Below, in pieces: positions 1-5,952 of a stretch of 5,952 nt of DNA. The notes beneath the pieces are model-generated. The model was not told where the DNA came from. It did not search any database and saw nothing but the letters and a program-made list of their open reading frames with translations. Origin of the DNA: Peptococcaceae bacterium UBA3937 (GTDB lineage: Bacteria > Bacillota > Peptococcia > DRI-13 > DTU073); NCBI GenBank assembly GCA_002385735.1, contig DGEB01000011.1, forward strand, positions 19,846-25,797. Reading direction: 5' to 3'. Within the stretch, counting starts at the first letter, position 1; every line of letters starts with the position of its first letter. Made by a program: the position numbers and the translations under genes.

Positions 1-1401
1 AACGTACCGGTGTACGGCACAAAACTGACTTTAGGATTGGTCAAGGACAAATTAAAAGAAAACGAAGTGTCCAACGCCAAACTGGTGACGATCCGCCCGC
101 GGGACAGTATTAAATTAGGCAGTGCTTTTCGCGTGGAATTCTTCAGGGTAAGCCATAGTATTCCCGATGCGGTGGGTCTGGCGGTTCATACGCCGGTAGG
201 GACAATTTTGCATACCGGGGACTTTAAACTGGACCAGACGCCGGTGGATGGTCAGGTCACCGATTTTGCCCGGATTGCCGAGCTTGGTAAAAAGGGCGTA
301 CTGGTCATGCTTTCGGACAGCACCAACGTGGAAAGGCCGGGTTACACCTTTTCGGAAAGAGCGGTGGGGGATGCCTTCGATGAAATCTTCCGCAATGCCG
401 AAAGCCGGATTATTGTAGCTACTTTTGCCTCGAATGTGCACCGGATTCAACAGGTCATCAATTCGGCGGCCAAATTCGGCCGCAAGGTGGCCATCGTCGG
501 TCGCAGCATGGTAAATGTGGCCAACATTGCGAAAGAAATCGGTTATCTTACTGTGCCCGACAATATCATGATTGATATTGAAGAAATCGGTAATTATCCC
601 CATGACCGGCTCACTATCCTTACAACCGGAAGCCAGGGTGAACCCATGTCAGCGCTAACGCGGATGGCCATGTCCGACCACCGCAAGGTCGAAATCGTGC
701 CGGGCGATACGGTGGTGATTTCGGCTTATCCGATCCCGGGTAACGAAAAATTAGTTGCGAAGACGATTAACCAACTGTTCCAGCAAGGCGCAGACGTGAT
801 TTATGAATCAATCAACGGCATCCACGTGTCCGGTCACGCCAGTCAGGAAGAGTTAAAAATGATGATTAATCTGGTCAAACCAAAGTTTTTTATGCCGGTG
901 CACGGTGAATACCGGCACCTGGTTAAGCACGCCAATCTCGCTTCTTTGTTAGGGATTCCCCATGATCATGTATTTGTATCCGAAAACGGTCAGGTCCTGG
1001 AATTTACTGCTAAGTCCGGTGCAGTAGCAGGTAGTGTGACCGCCGGAAGAATCCTGGTGGATGGGCTGGGGGTCGGCGATGTGGGTAATATTGTTTTACG
1101 CGACCGCAAACAGCTTTCCCAGGATGGTATTTTAATCATTGTTGTAACGATTAATAAAGAGGCTAATTTGGTGGTAGCCGGTCCGGATATTGTTTCCCGT
1201 GGCTTTGTTTACGTCCGGGAATCGGAAGAACTGATGGAAGAAGCGAAAGAAAAAGTGAAAGTCGTCCTGGACAAGTGCTTTGAGAAAAAGATTACCGATT
1301 GGTCAACGATCAAGTCCCAGGTTAGGGATGTCTTAAGCAAATTCCTGTATGACAAAACCAGAAGAAGACCGATGATTATCCCCATCATTATGGAAATCTA
1401 A
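1..1401 (+). CDS. rnj: Ribonuclease J, 5'-partial
   Basis: This is the C-terminal 466 codons of RNase J, a zinc-dependent metallo-beta-lactamase/beta-CASP enzyme with 5'-to-3' exonuclease and endonuclease activity in mRNA decay and rRNA maturation. The frame is open from base 1 (reading N-V-P-V-Y-G). The GTG at 10 is internal, because NVPVYGTKL matches the family interior; by comparison with remembered B. subtilis RNase J1, about 90 residues including the HxHxDH motif are missing to the left. Visible landmarks are the metal-ligand His in SHSIPD (154), the Asp in HTGDF (220), SDSTN (313-327), TGSQGEP of the beta-CASP domain (625-645), the HVSGH histidines (823 and 835) and MPVHGEY (His at 901). 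The C-terminal domain follows, with AGPDIVSRGFVY and the typical ending RRRPMIIPIIMEI. All catalytic positions expected in this part are kept, so it looks like an active enzyme. Whether it corresponds to J1 or J2 is undecided; its position before tepA resembles the rnjB locus. A terminator follows 38 bases after the stop. Confidence 0.96.
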   Translation, partial: NVPVYGTKLTLGLVKDKLKENEVSNAKLVTIRPRDSIKLGSAFRVEFFRVSHSIPDAVGLAVHTPVGTILHTGDFKLDQTPVDGQVTDFARIAELGKKGVLVMLSDSTNVERPGYTFSERAVGDAFDEIFRNAESRIIVATFASNVHRIQQVINSAAKFGRKVAIVGRSMVNVANIAKEIGYLTVPDNIMIDIEEIGNYPHDRLTILTTGSQGEPMSALTRMAMSDHRKVEIVPGDTVVISAYPIPGNEKLVAKTINQLFQQGADVIYESINGIHVSGHASQEELKMMINLVKPKFFMPVHGEYRHLVKHANLASLLGIPHDHVFVSENGQVLEFTAKSGAVAGSVTAGRILVDGLGVGDVGNIVLRDRKQLSQDGILIIVVTINKEANLVVAGPDIVSRGFVYVRESEELMEEAKEKVKVVLDKCFEKKITDWSTIKSQVRDVLSKFLYDKTRRRPMIIPIIMEI

Positions 1402-1439
1402 CCGGGGACAGCGTGCAACAATTAAACCAGATGTTTTTT

Positions 1440-1485
1440 AAATGCGTTCAACAAATCGATCCGTTTTGCTGAACGCATTTTTCTT
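1440..1485 (+). terminator. Rho-independent terminator of rnj
   Basis: A perfect 11-bp stem (1440-1450 with 1470-1480, AAATGCGTTCA/TGAACGCATTT) continues past one A/C mismatch into 4 more pairs (1452-1455 with 1465-1468) around a 9-base loop. The right arm runs directly into a T-rich tract (TTTTTCTT). It lies 38 bases after the RNase J stop and well before tepA, so it should end the upstream transcript and leave tepA dependent on its own promoter or on readthrough. Confidence 0.85.
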
Positions 1486-1506
1486 GCCCAAGCGACGCAC
1501 AATAAA

Positions 1507-1520
1507 TAAAGATATCTTTA
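1507..1520. repeat. 14-bp perfect palindrome upstream of tepA
   Basis: TAAAGATATCTTTA is a perfect inverted repeat in the otherwise gene-free 1486-1598 region between the rnj terminator and tepA. It is AT-rich and has no loop, so it is more likely a DNA-level site (a dimeric repressor operator, for example) or chance than an RNA hairpin. I found no convincing -35/-10 pair around it. The rest of the leader holds only a weak 5-bp GAGCT/AGCTC hairpin (1547-1564) and the tepA ribosome binding site. Confidence 0.35.
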
Positions 1521-1583
1521 ATGCGAGCATAGCTTTTTCATTAACGGAGCTAAACTGAAAGCTCACCTTGAGGCCGCGGAGAA

Positions 1584-1590
1584 AAGGAGG
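1584..1590 (+). promoter_or_regulatory. Ribosome binding site fixing the TTG start of tepA
   Basis: AAGGAGG is a full-strength Shine-Dalgarno sequence, 8 bases before the TTG at 1599. No ATG or GTG in the same frame lies at a usable distance, so it decides the non-ATG start. Confidence 0.85.
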
Positions 1591-1598
1591 AAAACCAC

Positions 1599-2345
1599 TT
1601 GACAAACGCTACAACGCCGCAAGCGCCCGGTCCCCGGGGAAGAAAGAAAAGTAAAGACCCGCTGTTGGAAAACATCAAGGAATTGGGCGTAACTCAATTA
1701 CCGCAAGAGCCGGCAGCGGAAGAACCGGTTTCCAATATCCATTGTCTGACCATTGTGGGGCAAATTGAAGGGCATTTGCTCCTACCCCCTCAGAATAAAA
1801 CGACCAAATATGAACATGTTATCCCGCAACTCATTGCGGTTGAACAAAACAGCCAGATTGAAGGTTTACTAATTATTTTAAATACCGTGGGCGGGGATGT
1901 GGAGGCCGGTTTAGCCATTGCCGAAATGATCGACGGCTTGTCCAAGCCCACCGTTTCCATTGTGTTGGGCGGAGGACATAGTATTGGCGTTCCCATCGCA
2001 GTGGCGGCGGATTATTCCTTTATCGCCGAAACAGCCACCATGACCATTCATCCCATTCGTTTGACCGGCCTGGTGATTGGGGTGCCCCAAACCTATGAAT
2101 ATCTTGATAAAATGCAGGACCGGGTGATCAACTTTATTGAAAAGCATTCCCGCATTACGACGGAGAAATTACGGGAGTTGATGTTTCAAACGGGCGATCT
2201 GGCCCGCGACATCGGGACGGTACTGGTTGGTGTTGATGCGGTAAACGCCGGACTGATCGACGAAGTGGGCAGCTTGTCCCCGGCCGTAAAAAAATTAAAT
2301 GAACTAATCGCGCTCCGGAAAAAGGGAGGGAACAACCTGCAATGA
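1599..2345 (+). CDS. tepA: TepA-like ClpP-fold serine peptidase (translocation-enhancing protein family)
   Basis: The 248-residue protein belongs to the ClpP/crotonase-fold peptidases and matches Bacillus TepA (YmfB) in length and position. The first 45 or so residues are a basic then acidic, Pro-rich extension with no hydrophobic signal peptide, so the protein is probably cytosolic. The ClpP core follows: [17 protein letters not shown] (about 95-111, equivalent to the NSPGG oxyanion region), GGGHSIG with the likely nucleophile Ser128, TIHPIR with the likely general base His151, and a LARDIGT segment whose Asp204 is the best candidate for the third triad member. The family-typical GLIDEVGSL closes the domain. 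TepA was linked to protein export and signal-peptide turnover and to spore outgrowth in B. subtilis; its real substrate is poorly defined. The TTG start is set by AAGGAGG at 1584. The stop overlaps the ylzJ start (ATGA), indicating coupling. Ordinary cytosolic ClpP is less likely, because the N-terminal extension and the HPIR motif differ from it. Confidence 0.9.
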   Translation: MTNATTPQAPGPRGRKKSKDPLLENIKELGVTQLPQEPAAEEPVSNIHCLTIVGQIEGHLLLPPQNKTTKYEHVIPQLIAVEQNSQIEGLLIILNTVGGDVEAGLAIAEMIDGLSKPTVSIVLGGGHSIGVPIAVAADYSFIAETATMTIHPIRLTGLVIGVPQTYEYLDKMQDRVINFIEKHSRITTEKLRELMFQTGDLARDIGTVLVGVDAVNAGLIDEVGSLSPAVKKLNELIALRKKGGNNLQ

Positions 2346-2563
2346 TCATGTATACGCCTGTGCCGCCGGAACTTTTGTGGTTCAGCGAGGAAAACAATAA
2401 GTATCAGTTGCTTGAAGGAATCGTGGAAGGAATTCCGGTCCAGTTAAGAGTGGTCGAGGGCCAATTGCCGATCGTGGAAAGGGTTTTAAGCACCGAGCCG
2501 GGGCATTTTCTCAACAGGAACTGTCAGCCGGGAAGGGTAATAAAGGGTGATTGTACTAAATGA
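2342..2563 (+). CDS. ylzJ: YlzJ-like protein, function unknown
   Basis: This small 73-residue protein begins [14 protein letters not shown] and contains [11 protein letters not shown] near the end, both typical of the YlzJ-like family found between tepA and spoIIIE in Bacillota. No enzyme motif, membrane segment or signal peptide is visible. It looks like a compact, mostly beta soluble protein, which is inference. The start codon overlaps the tepA stop (ATGA, 2342-2345), and an AAGGGAGG-like site (2322-2329) inside the tepA end lies 12 bases upstream. A second in-frame ATG at 2348 is too far from it, so 2342 is preferred. Conserved adjacency and overlap suggest it is made together with TepA and may act with it, but no function has been shown to my knowledge. 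Confidence 0.88.
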   Translation: MIMYTPVPPELLWFSEENNKYQLLEGIVEGIPVQLRVVEGQLPIVERVLSTEPGHFLNRNCQPGRVIKGDCTK

Positions 2564-2579
2564 TAATTAAGCTTATAAT
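2551..2579 (+). promoter_or_regulatory. Possible SigA-type promoter overlapping the ylzJ end
   Basis: A perfect -10 hexamer TATAAT (2574-2579) lies 17 bases after TTGTAC (2551-2556), which keeps only the TTG of the -35 consensus. The start point would fall near 2586, inside the left arm of the hairpin at 2578-2614. Such a transcript would lose half of that stem and escape it. Plausible for ftsK but unproven. Confidence 0.4.
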
Positions 2580-2614
2580 AAAGAGTGTTGACAAATGATG
2601 TTAACACTCTTTAT
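2578..2614 (+). terminator. 16-bp hairpin after ylzJ, likely terminator or attenuator
   Basis: The arms 2578-2593 and 2599-2614 pair over 16 positions (one G-T wobble) around a 5-base loop AATGA. The position, 14 bases after the ylzJ stop, suits a terminator for tepA-ylzJ. The stem is AT-rich at its base and the U tract is weak (CTCTTTATC), so termination may be partial. The right arm ends only 2 bases before the first ATG of the ftsK frame. Confidence 0.6.
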
Positions 2615-2617
2615 CAA
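2588..2617 (+). promoter_or_regulatory. Possible promoter embedded in the hairpin, for ftsK
   Basis: A perfect -35 hexamer TTGACA (2588-2593) forms the top of the hairpin stem. At 18 bases it is followed by TATCAA (2612-2617, 4 of 6 to TATAAT). The start point would be about 2623-2625, giving a very short leader of about 14 bases, just enough to include the GAGGTG site. If used, the ATG at 2617 would not be transcribed, which fits the start at 2638. This is an alternative to the promoter at 2551-2579. Confidence 0.35.
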
Positions 2618-2646
2618 TGCCTGGACGAGGTGGGATCATGCCTGGA
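2617..2646 (+). repeat. Direct repeat of the ftsK start region
   Basis: ATGCCTGGA occurs at 2617-2625 and again at 2638-2646, exactly 21 bases apart and in the same frame. Each copy begins with an ATG, giving M-P-G twice ([12 protein letters not shown]). Only the second copy has a ribosome binding site at proper distance. The pattern looks like a small duplication or a chance pair that creates a decoy start. Confidence 0.6.
2627..2632 (+). promoter_or_regulatory. Ribosome binding site that decides the ftsK start
   Basis: GAGGTG (followed by GGATC) matches the extended anti-Shine-Dalgarno complement GGAGGTGATC. The GAGG core ends 7 bases before the ATG at 2638. The upstream ATG at 2617 is preceded by the hairpin arm and has no purine-rich site. 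Confidence 0.7.
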
Positions 2647-4935
2647 TATAAACGAAAACCGGCAAGAGCTAAAAAAGAGGCAATAAAAGAGGAATTCAGG
2701 CAGGAGTTTCTCGGGATCTTCTTATTTGCTTTAGCTTTATTCATCTCTTTTTGTATCTGGAAAGGGAATGATGCCGGTAATACACACCTGATTGGCGTAG
2801 TGGGCAATTTTATCAATGATGTGCTCAAAAGCTTTTGCGGGACCGGAAAGCTGCTGGTTCCGGCGCTGCTTTTTTTCATTGGTCTGAGTAAACTTACGAA
2901 CAAAATCAAATTTGACCATTTGTCCTTTTATTCGGCACTGGCCCTTTTCAGCTCTGTGCTGGCTTTGTTGCATATCGATTTAACCTTGGCCGGAAAAAGC
3001 TTTGACGCTGGTTGGGAAGGCTTAGGGGGCGGGATCATCGGCGCCTTGATGTCTTATCTTTCGGTGGCGCTTTTAGGCCGCCTGGGCTCCTATATTTTTT
3101 GGGGAGTTTTGATTGTGGCCGCCACGGTTGGTTTGGTGAAAAAGACCCTCGCCGACCTGTTCCGTCAGTTTTTCGCTTTTGTAAAGAATTTTTTTACCCG
3201 CACCCGGGAAGAATTAGTGGATTTTCTTTATGAAGAGCTTTCCGAGGAGCAGGAGGAAAGGGAACAGGAACCCCAAAGTCCCTCTTTTAAAAAGAAAAGA
3301 AAGAACGATCTGTTAATTATCGACCAAACCCAGAGTGAAGCGGAAAAAGAGGACAATCCACCGGGCGAAGTGGCCCAATCTCCGGCCCTGCTGAACAGTC
3401 CGCAGCAGGACGCTCAGAATAAGGCAACTGCGCCCCAAGAAAAGGACAATCCAGACAGCGCTGCTGATTCCTCGCCGCTCATTATCAACGATTCTTGCAC
3501 CCCCGAGGAGTATAAGTTGCCGCCTTTGTCCATTTTAAAAAGGCCGCCGAAAGTTAAAAGCCTGCGTCTGAATAAAGATATTACCGATAATGTGAATATT
3601 TTAGAAGAAACTTTGGAAAGCTTCGGGGTAAAGGCGCGGGTCACCCAGGTCAGCAAAGGACCCAGTATCACCAGATACGAATTGCAGCCTCCCGCAGGAG
3701 TGAAGGTAAGTCGCATTGTCAACCTGGCCGATGACATCGCTTTATCGCTGGCCGCGCCCCAGGTACGGATTGAAGCGCCGATTCCCGGAAAGGCGGCCAT
3801 CGGTATTGAGGTGCCTAATCCCGAAATTGCTGTCGTTTCCTTGCGGGAAGTATTGGAAACCCCGCTTTTTAAGGATTCTCCCGCTAAGTTGACGGTAGCT
3901 TTGGGGAAAGATATAGCCGGGAATCCCATTATGGCTGACCTGGCCAAAATGCCGCATCTTTTGATTGCCGGCTCCACCGGTTCAGGGAAAAGTGTGTGCA
4001 TGAACGCCTTAATTGCCAGTATTCTTTATAAAGCCCATCCTAATGAAGTCAAAATGATGATGATCGACCCGAAAGTGGTGGAACTCTCCACCTTTAACGG
4101 CATTCCCCATTTGGTGTCGCCGGTGGTCACCGATCCGAAAAAGGCCGCGACCGCCTTACGGTGGGCCATTCGGGAAATGGAAACCCGCTATGAGCTTTTT
4201 GCCGGCACCGGGGTTAAAGATATCCAACGCTACAACCAGATCATGGCTCAAAACGCGGGCGACGAATTTATGCCGCTCCCGTATATTGTCATTTTTATTG
4301 ATGAACTGGCCGACTTGATGATGGTGGCTCCCGCCGATGTGGAAGACGCGATTTGTCGGCTGGCACAAATGGCCCGGGCGGCGGGTCTTCATTTGGTGAT
4401 TGCCACCCAGCGTCCGTCGGTTGATGTCATCACCGGCGTAATTAAGGCCAATATCCCGTCCAGAATCGCCTTTGCGGTATCTTCCCAAACTGATTCCCGC
4501 ACGATTCTCGATATGGGTGGGGCGGAACACCTCCTGGGCCGGGGCGATATGCTGTTTTACCCCACAGGTATGGCCAAGCCCATTCGGGTTCAAGGCGTTT
4601 ATATATCCGAACAGGAAATCGACGCCCTGGTGGAGTTCTTAAAGGCCCAAAACAGCCCGGTTTGTGAGGAAGAGCCCTGGGAAAACGAAATTATCGAAAC
4701 GGTGGAGGAACGAACGGAAGAGGATCCGTTACTGGCCGAAGCGGCGAAATTATTTATTGAAAGCGGCCAGGCTTCGATTTCCCTGCTGCAACGCCGGATG
4801 CGCATTGGTTACAACCGGGCGGCACGTATCATTGATCAGCTGGAGGAAAAAGGGATTATCGGGGGTTATGAAGGCAGCAAGCCACGGGCGGTGAAAATGA
4901 CGTGGCAGGAATATGAAAAAACTTTTGGAATTTAA
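2638..4935 (+). CDS. ftsK: FtsK/SpoIIIE-family DNA translocase
   Basis: This 765-residue septal DNA pump uses ATP to move double-stranded DNA through the closing septum, and in spore formers moves the chromosome into the forespore; the locus matches Bacillus spoIIIE (787 residues there). After a basic N-terminus, about five membrane segments are visible (roughly residues 24-41, 68-86, 97-113, 130-147 and 150-167). An acidic, low-complexity linker (about 190-310) precedes the alpha domain (from about 318, [20 protein letters not shown]). The RecA-like motor has Walker A GSTGSGKS (3970-3993, residues 445-452), Walker [12 protein letters not shown] (Asp555) and the [12 protein letters not shown] segment. 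The C-terminal gamma winged helix (about 696-752, ending in [10 protein letters not shown]) should read the polar guide sequences that orient translocation. Nothing is truncated and key residues are present. The start at 2638 rather than 2617 is chosen because of GAGGTG at 2627. SpoIIIE and vegetative FtsK cannot be told apart from sequence alone. Confidence 0.96.
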   Translation: MPGYKRKPARAKKEAIKEEFRQEFLGIFLFALALFISFCIWKGNDAGNTHLIGVVGNFINDVLKSFCGTGKLLVPALLFFIGLSKLTNKIKFDHLSFYSALALFSSVLALLHIDLTLAGKSFDAGWEGLGGGIIGALMSYLSVALLGRLGSYIFWGVLIVAATVGLVKKTLADLFRQFFAFVKNFFTRTREELVDFLYEELSEEQEEREQEPQSPSFKKKRKNDLLIIDQTQSEAEKEDNPPGEVAQSPALLNSPQQDAQNKATAPQEKDNPDSAADSSPLIINDSCTPEEYKLPPLSILKRPPKVKSLRLNKDITDNVNILEETLESFGVKARVTQVSKGPSITRYELQPPAGVKVSRIVNLADDIALSLAAPQVRIEAPIPGKAAIGIEVPNPEIAVVSLREVLETPLFKDSPAKLTVALGKDIAGNPIMADLAKMPHLLIAGSTGSGKSVCMNALIASILYKAHPNEVKMMMIDPKVVELSTFNGIPHLVSPVVTDPKKAATALRWAIREMETRYELFAGTGVKDIQRYNQIMAQNAGDEFMPLPYIVIFIDELADLMMVAPADVEDAICRLAQMARAAGLHLVIATQRPSVDVITGVIKANIPSRIAFAVSSQTDSRTILDMGGAEHLLGRGDMLFYPTGMAKPIRVQGVYISEQEIDALVEFLKAQNSPVCEEEPWENEIIETVEERTEEDPLLAEAAKLFIESGQASISLLQRRMRIGYNRAARIIDQLEEKGIIGGYEGSKPRAVKMTWQEYEKTFGI

Positions 4936-4941
4936 TATAAT
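4913..4941 (+). promoter_or_regulatory. Possible SigA-type promoter for rodZ
   Basis: A perfect TATAAT (4936-4941), immediately after the ftsK stop codon, lies 17 bases downstream of ATGAAA (4913-4918, 4 of 6 to TTGACA). It would start transcription near 4948, about 68 bases before rodZ. I see no terminator in the 80-base spacer, so readthrough from ftsK is also expected. Confidence 0.42.
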
Positions 4942-5000
4942 GAAGATAGTGAACTTTATATCTGGGAAAGAATCAGTAATTATCCAATCTTATACAGAAG

Positions 5001-5007
5001 AAGGAGG
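5001..5007 (+). promoter_or_regulatory. Ribosome binding site of rodZ
   Basis: AAGGAGG lies 8 bases before the ATG at 5016. A second GGAGG (5018-5022) lies inside the coding start, 5 bases before an in-frame ATG at 5028, so two initiation sites are possible. The first is preferred because it has the longer match and better spacing. Confidence 0.8.
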
Positions 5008-5015
5008 GGATATAC

Positions 5016-5952
5016 ATGGAGGAAAACATGGGCATCGGTGAAGCTTTAAGAAGGGCGCGTCTCGAAAAAGGTATAAGCCTGGAACAAATCGAAACTGATA
5101 CCAAGATCCAACGCCGCTATTTGGAAGCGATGGAGAACGAACAGTGGGACGTGTTACCGGGACAGGTCTATTTAAAAAGCTTCTTTAAAATATACAGTCG
5201 TTATCTTGGTTTAAGTGAACATTTTTACTATCAACTGATGAATCAGCATTCTTTCCGCTCCGGGCCGAAGCACCATACCCCCAAATTCAAGCTGAAAATA
5301 TCCCCCCAGGTAAAAACAACCATTGTCCTGGCAATCGCAGCGATTGTGCTGTTACTTAGCACCTCTTACTTCTACCAGCAATATTTAGCCTTACCTGATC
5401 TGCCTGAAGTGGCAGAACACGGCCTCGACCCTAATGCAGAGGAACCGCTTGAACCATCATTAATCGACCCGGAAGAGGAAATCAGTCCTGAAGAAGGAAG
5501 CGGAGAAGAGGAGCCGTTGGAACCCGAAGAGAACCCGGAAAGCATTGAAGCAATGACCCTTGCTCTAAAATGTGTTAATTCGCCCTGTTGGGTGCGGGTT
5601 ACCGATGGCAATAACAATAAACTATATGAAGGCACCATGGCGGTAGACCAGGAATTGGAGCTTCCCAACCTGCAAAGGTTTACCTTAAGGCTGGGCAATG
5701 CCGGGAGCATGCAGGCCAGGATTAACGGAAAAGACCTGGGACGACTGGGGCACATGGTCGTCACCAAAACCTATTACCTGGAGAATAACGAAATCAAAGA
5801 ATTAGGCGATACAACCGAATCCGAACCAGCGCAAACGACACCGGCTCAGCAACAGCCCTCTCAACAGCAAAAGCCTGCCCAGCAACAACCGGCTCAAGAA
5901 CCCGAGCCGGCAGGGCAGCAACCACCATCCCAACAACAACCGACCCAACAAC
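5016..5952 (+). CDS. rodZ: RodZ-like transmembrane HTH protein, 3'-partial
   Basis: The reading frame is open from the ATG at 5016 to the window edge (312 codons). Residues about 6-70 form the Cro/C1-type helix-turn-helix domain typical of RodZ (EALRRARLEKGISLEQIE, then KIQRRYLEAME and LPGQVYLKSFFKIYSRYLGL). This domain binds MreB in well-studied RodZ proteins rather than acting mainly as a repressor. A basic stretch precedes a single membrane helix (about 101-120), which places the N-terminus in the cytoplasm. Outside the membrane come a Glu/Pro-rich linker (about 130-180) and a DUF4115 domain (about 183-260) with CWVRVTDG and LGNAG...INGKDLG. A Gln/Pro repeat tail (from about 272) then runs off the end. 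RodZ links cell-wall synthesis and the MreB cytoskeleton in rod-shaped cells. The length beyond DUF4115 is unusual for the family as I know it. Starting at 5028 instead would remove only four residues. Confidence 0.92.
   Translation, partial: MEENMGIGEALRRARLEKGISLEQIETDTKIQRRYLEAMENEQWDVLPGQVYLKSFFKIYSRYLGLSEHFYYQLMNQHSFRSGPKHHTPKFKLKISPQVKTTIVLAIAAIVLLLSTSYFYQQYLALPDLPEVAEHGLDPNAEEPLEPSLIDPEEEISPEEGSGEEEPLEPEENPESIEAMTLALKCVNSPCWVRVTDGNNNKLYEGTMAVDQELELPNLQRFTLRLGNAGSMQARINGKDLGRLGHMVVTKTYYLENNEIKELGDTTESEPAQTTPAQQQPSQQQKPAQQQPAQEPEPAGQQPPSQQQPTQQ
5832..5952 (+). repeat. Pro/Gln pentapeptide-repeat tail of RodZ
   Basis: Forty codons up to the edge encode 18 Gln and 9 Pro, arranged mainly as P-[A/S/T]-Q-Q-Q units with one degenerate Glu/Gly-containing stretch in the middle. 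The DNA is a CAA/CAG/CCN-rich low-complexity tract, but the synonymous codons differ between units, so it is not a simple identical tandem DNA repeat. The full extent lies beyond the window. Confidence 0.85.

Noticed and set aside
10..12. GTG at 10 as the true start of RNase J
   Set aside because: The frame is open upstream to base 1, the residues match the family interior, and there is no ribosome binding site; the gene is truncated by the window.
115..603. 162-codon open frame on the minus strand inside rnj
   Set aside because: It is fully antisense to conserved RNase J motifs and its translation shows no recognisable domain; it is a by-product of codon bias.
1547..1564. Short GAGCT/AGCTC hairpin in the tepA leader as a riboswitch or attenuator
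   Set aside because: Only five base pairs and no conserved riboswitch core; too weak to call.
3414..4001. 195-codon open frame on the minus strand inside ftsK
   Set aside because: It lies opposite the conserved alpha/Walker A region, has no recognisable domain and no plausible ribosome binding context; treated as a shadow.
4156..4593. 145-codon minus-strand open frame opposite the FtsK motor
   Set aside because: It covers the Walker B region in antisense; composition follows the sense gene and there is no independent support.
4980..4988. DnaA-box-like TTATCCAAT between ftsK and rodZ
   Set aside because: It is a single imperfect site (7 of 9) with no cluster or AT-rich unwinding region, so it does not support an origin.
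5372..5767. 131-codon Ser-rich minus-strand open frame opposite rodZ
   Set aside because: Its Ser/Gly-rich sequence is simply the antisense of the Glu/Pro-rich RodZ linker; the sense frame has clear domain matches.
5829..5952. CAA/CAG-rich tract as a CRISPR or tandem DNA repeat array
   Set aside because: No identical repeats or regular spacers; it is in-frame coding low complexity with varied synonymous codons.

Overview
The window is a stretch of core bacterial chromosome, all on the + strand, with the gene order RNase J - TepA-type ClpP-like protease - YlzJ-like small protein - FtsK/SpoIIIE DNA translocase - RodZ-like protein. From established knowledge, rnjB-tepA-ylzJ-spoIIIE is the order in Bacillus subtilis. 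A RodZ-type gene directly after spoIIIE is, from memory, common in Clostridia-type Bacillota that lack the ymf peptidase block found between them in Bacillus. Strong AAGGAGG ribosome binding sites, a TTG start, RNase J, YlzJ and the translocase all point to a low-to-mid GC member of the Bacillota, most likely Clostridia or a Desulfotomaculum/Peptococcaceae-like lineage. The species cannot be named from the sequence.

Layout: positions 1-1401 hold the C-terminal part of RNase J; the N-terminus with the first metal-binding motif lies off the left edge. A good intrinsic terminator (1440-1485) closes that unit. An approximately 110-base leader with a 14-bp palindrome precedes tepA (1599-2345, TTG start). 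tepA overlaps ylzJ (2342-2563) by ATGA, so these two form a translationally coupled pair. A compact 74-base spacer (2564-2637) carries a 16-bp hairpin that physically overlaps two promoter-like elements, then the ftsK/spoIIIE gene (start best placed at 2638, ends 4935). An 80-base spacer with a promoter-like element leads to rodZ (from 5016), which runs off the right edge inside an unusual Pro/Gln pentapeptide-repeat tail.

The genes cover RNA decay, cytosolic ClpP-fold proteolysis, chromosome translocation at the septum or forespore, and cell-shape/MreB-associated membrane organisation. No mobile element, CRISPR array, rRNA or tRNA was seen, and there is no gene-free stretch above 300 bases. 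I do not see a clearly new biological system. The most interesting points are the hairpin/promoter overlap before ftsK, the RodZ repeat tail, and the uncharacterised YlzJ protein coupled to TepA.
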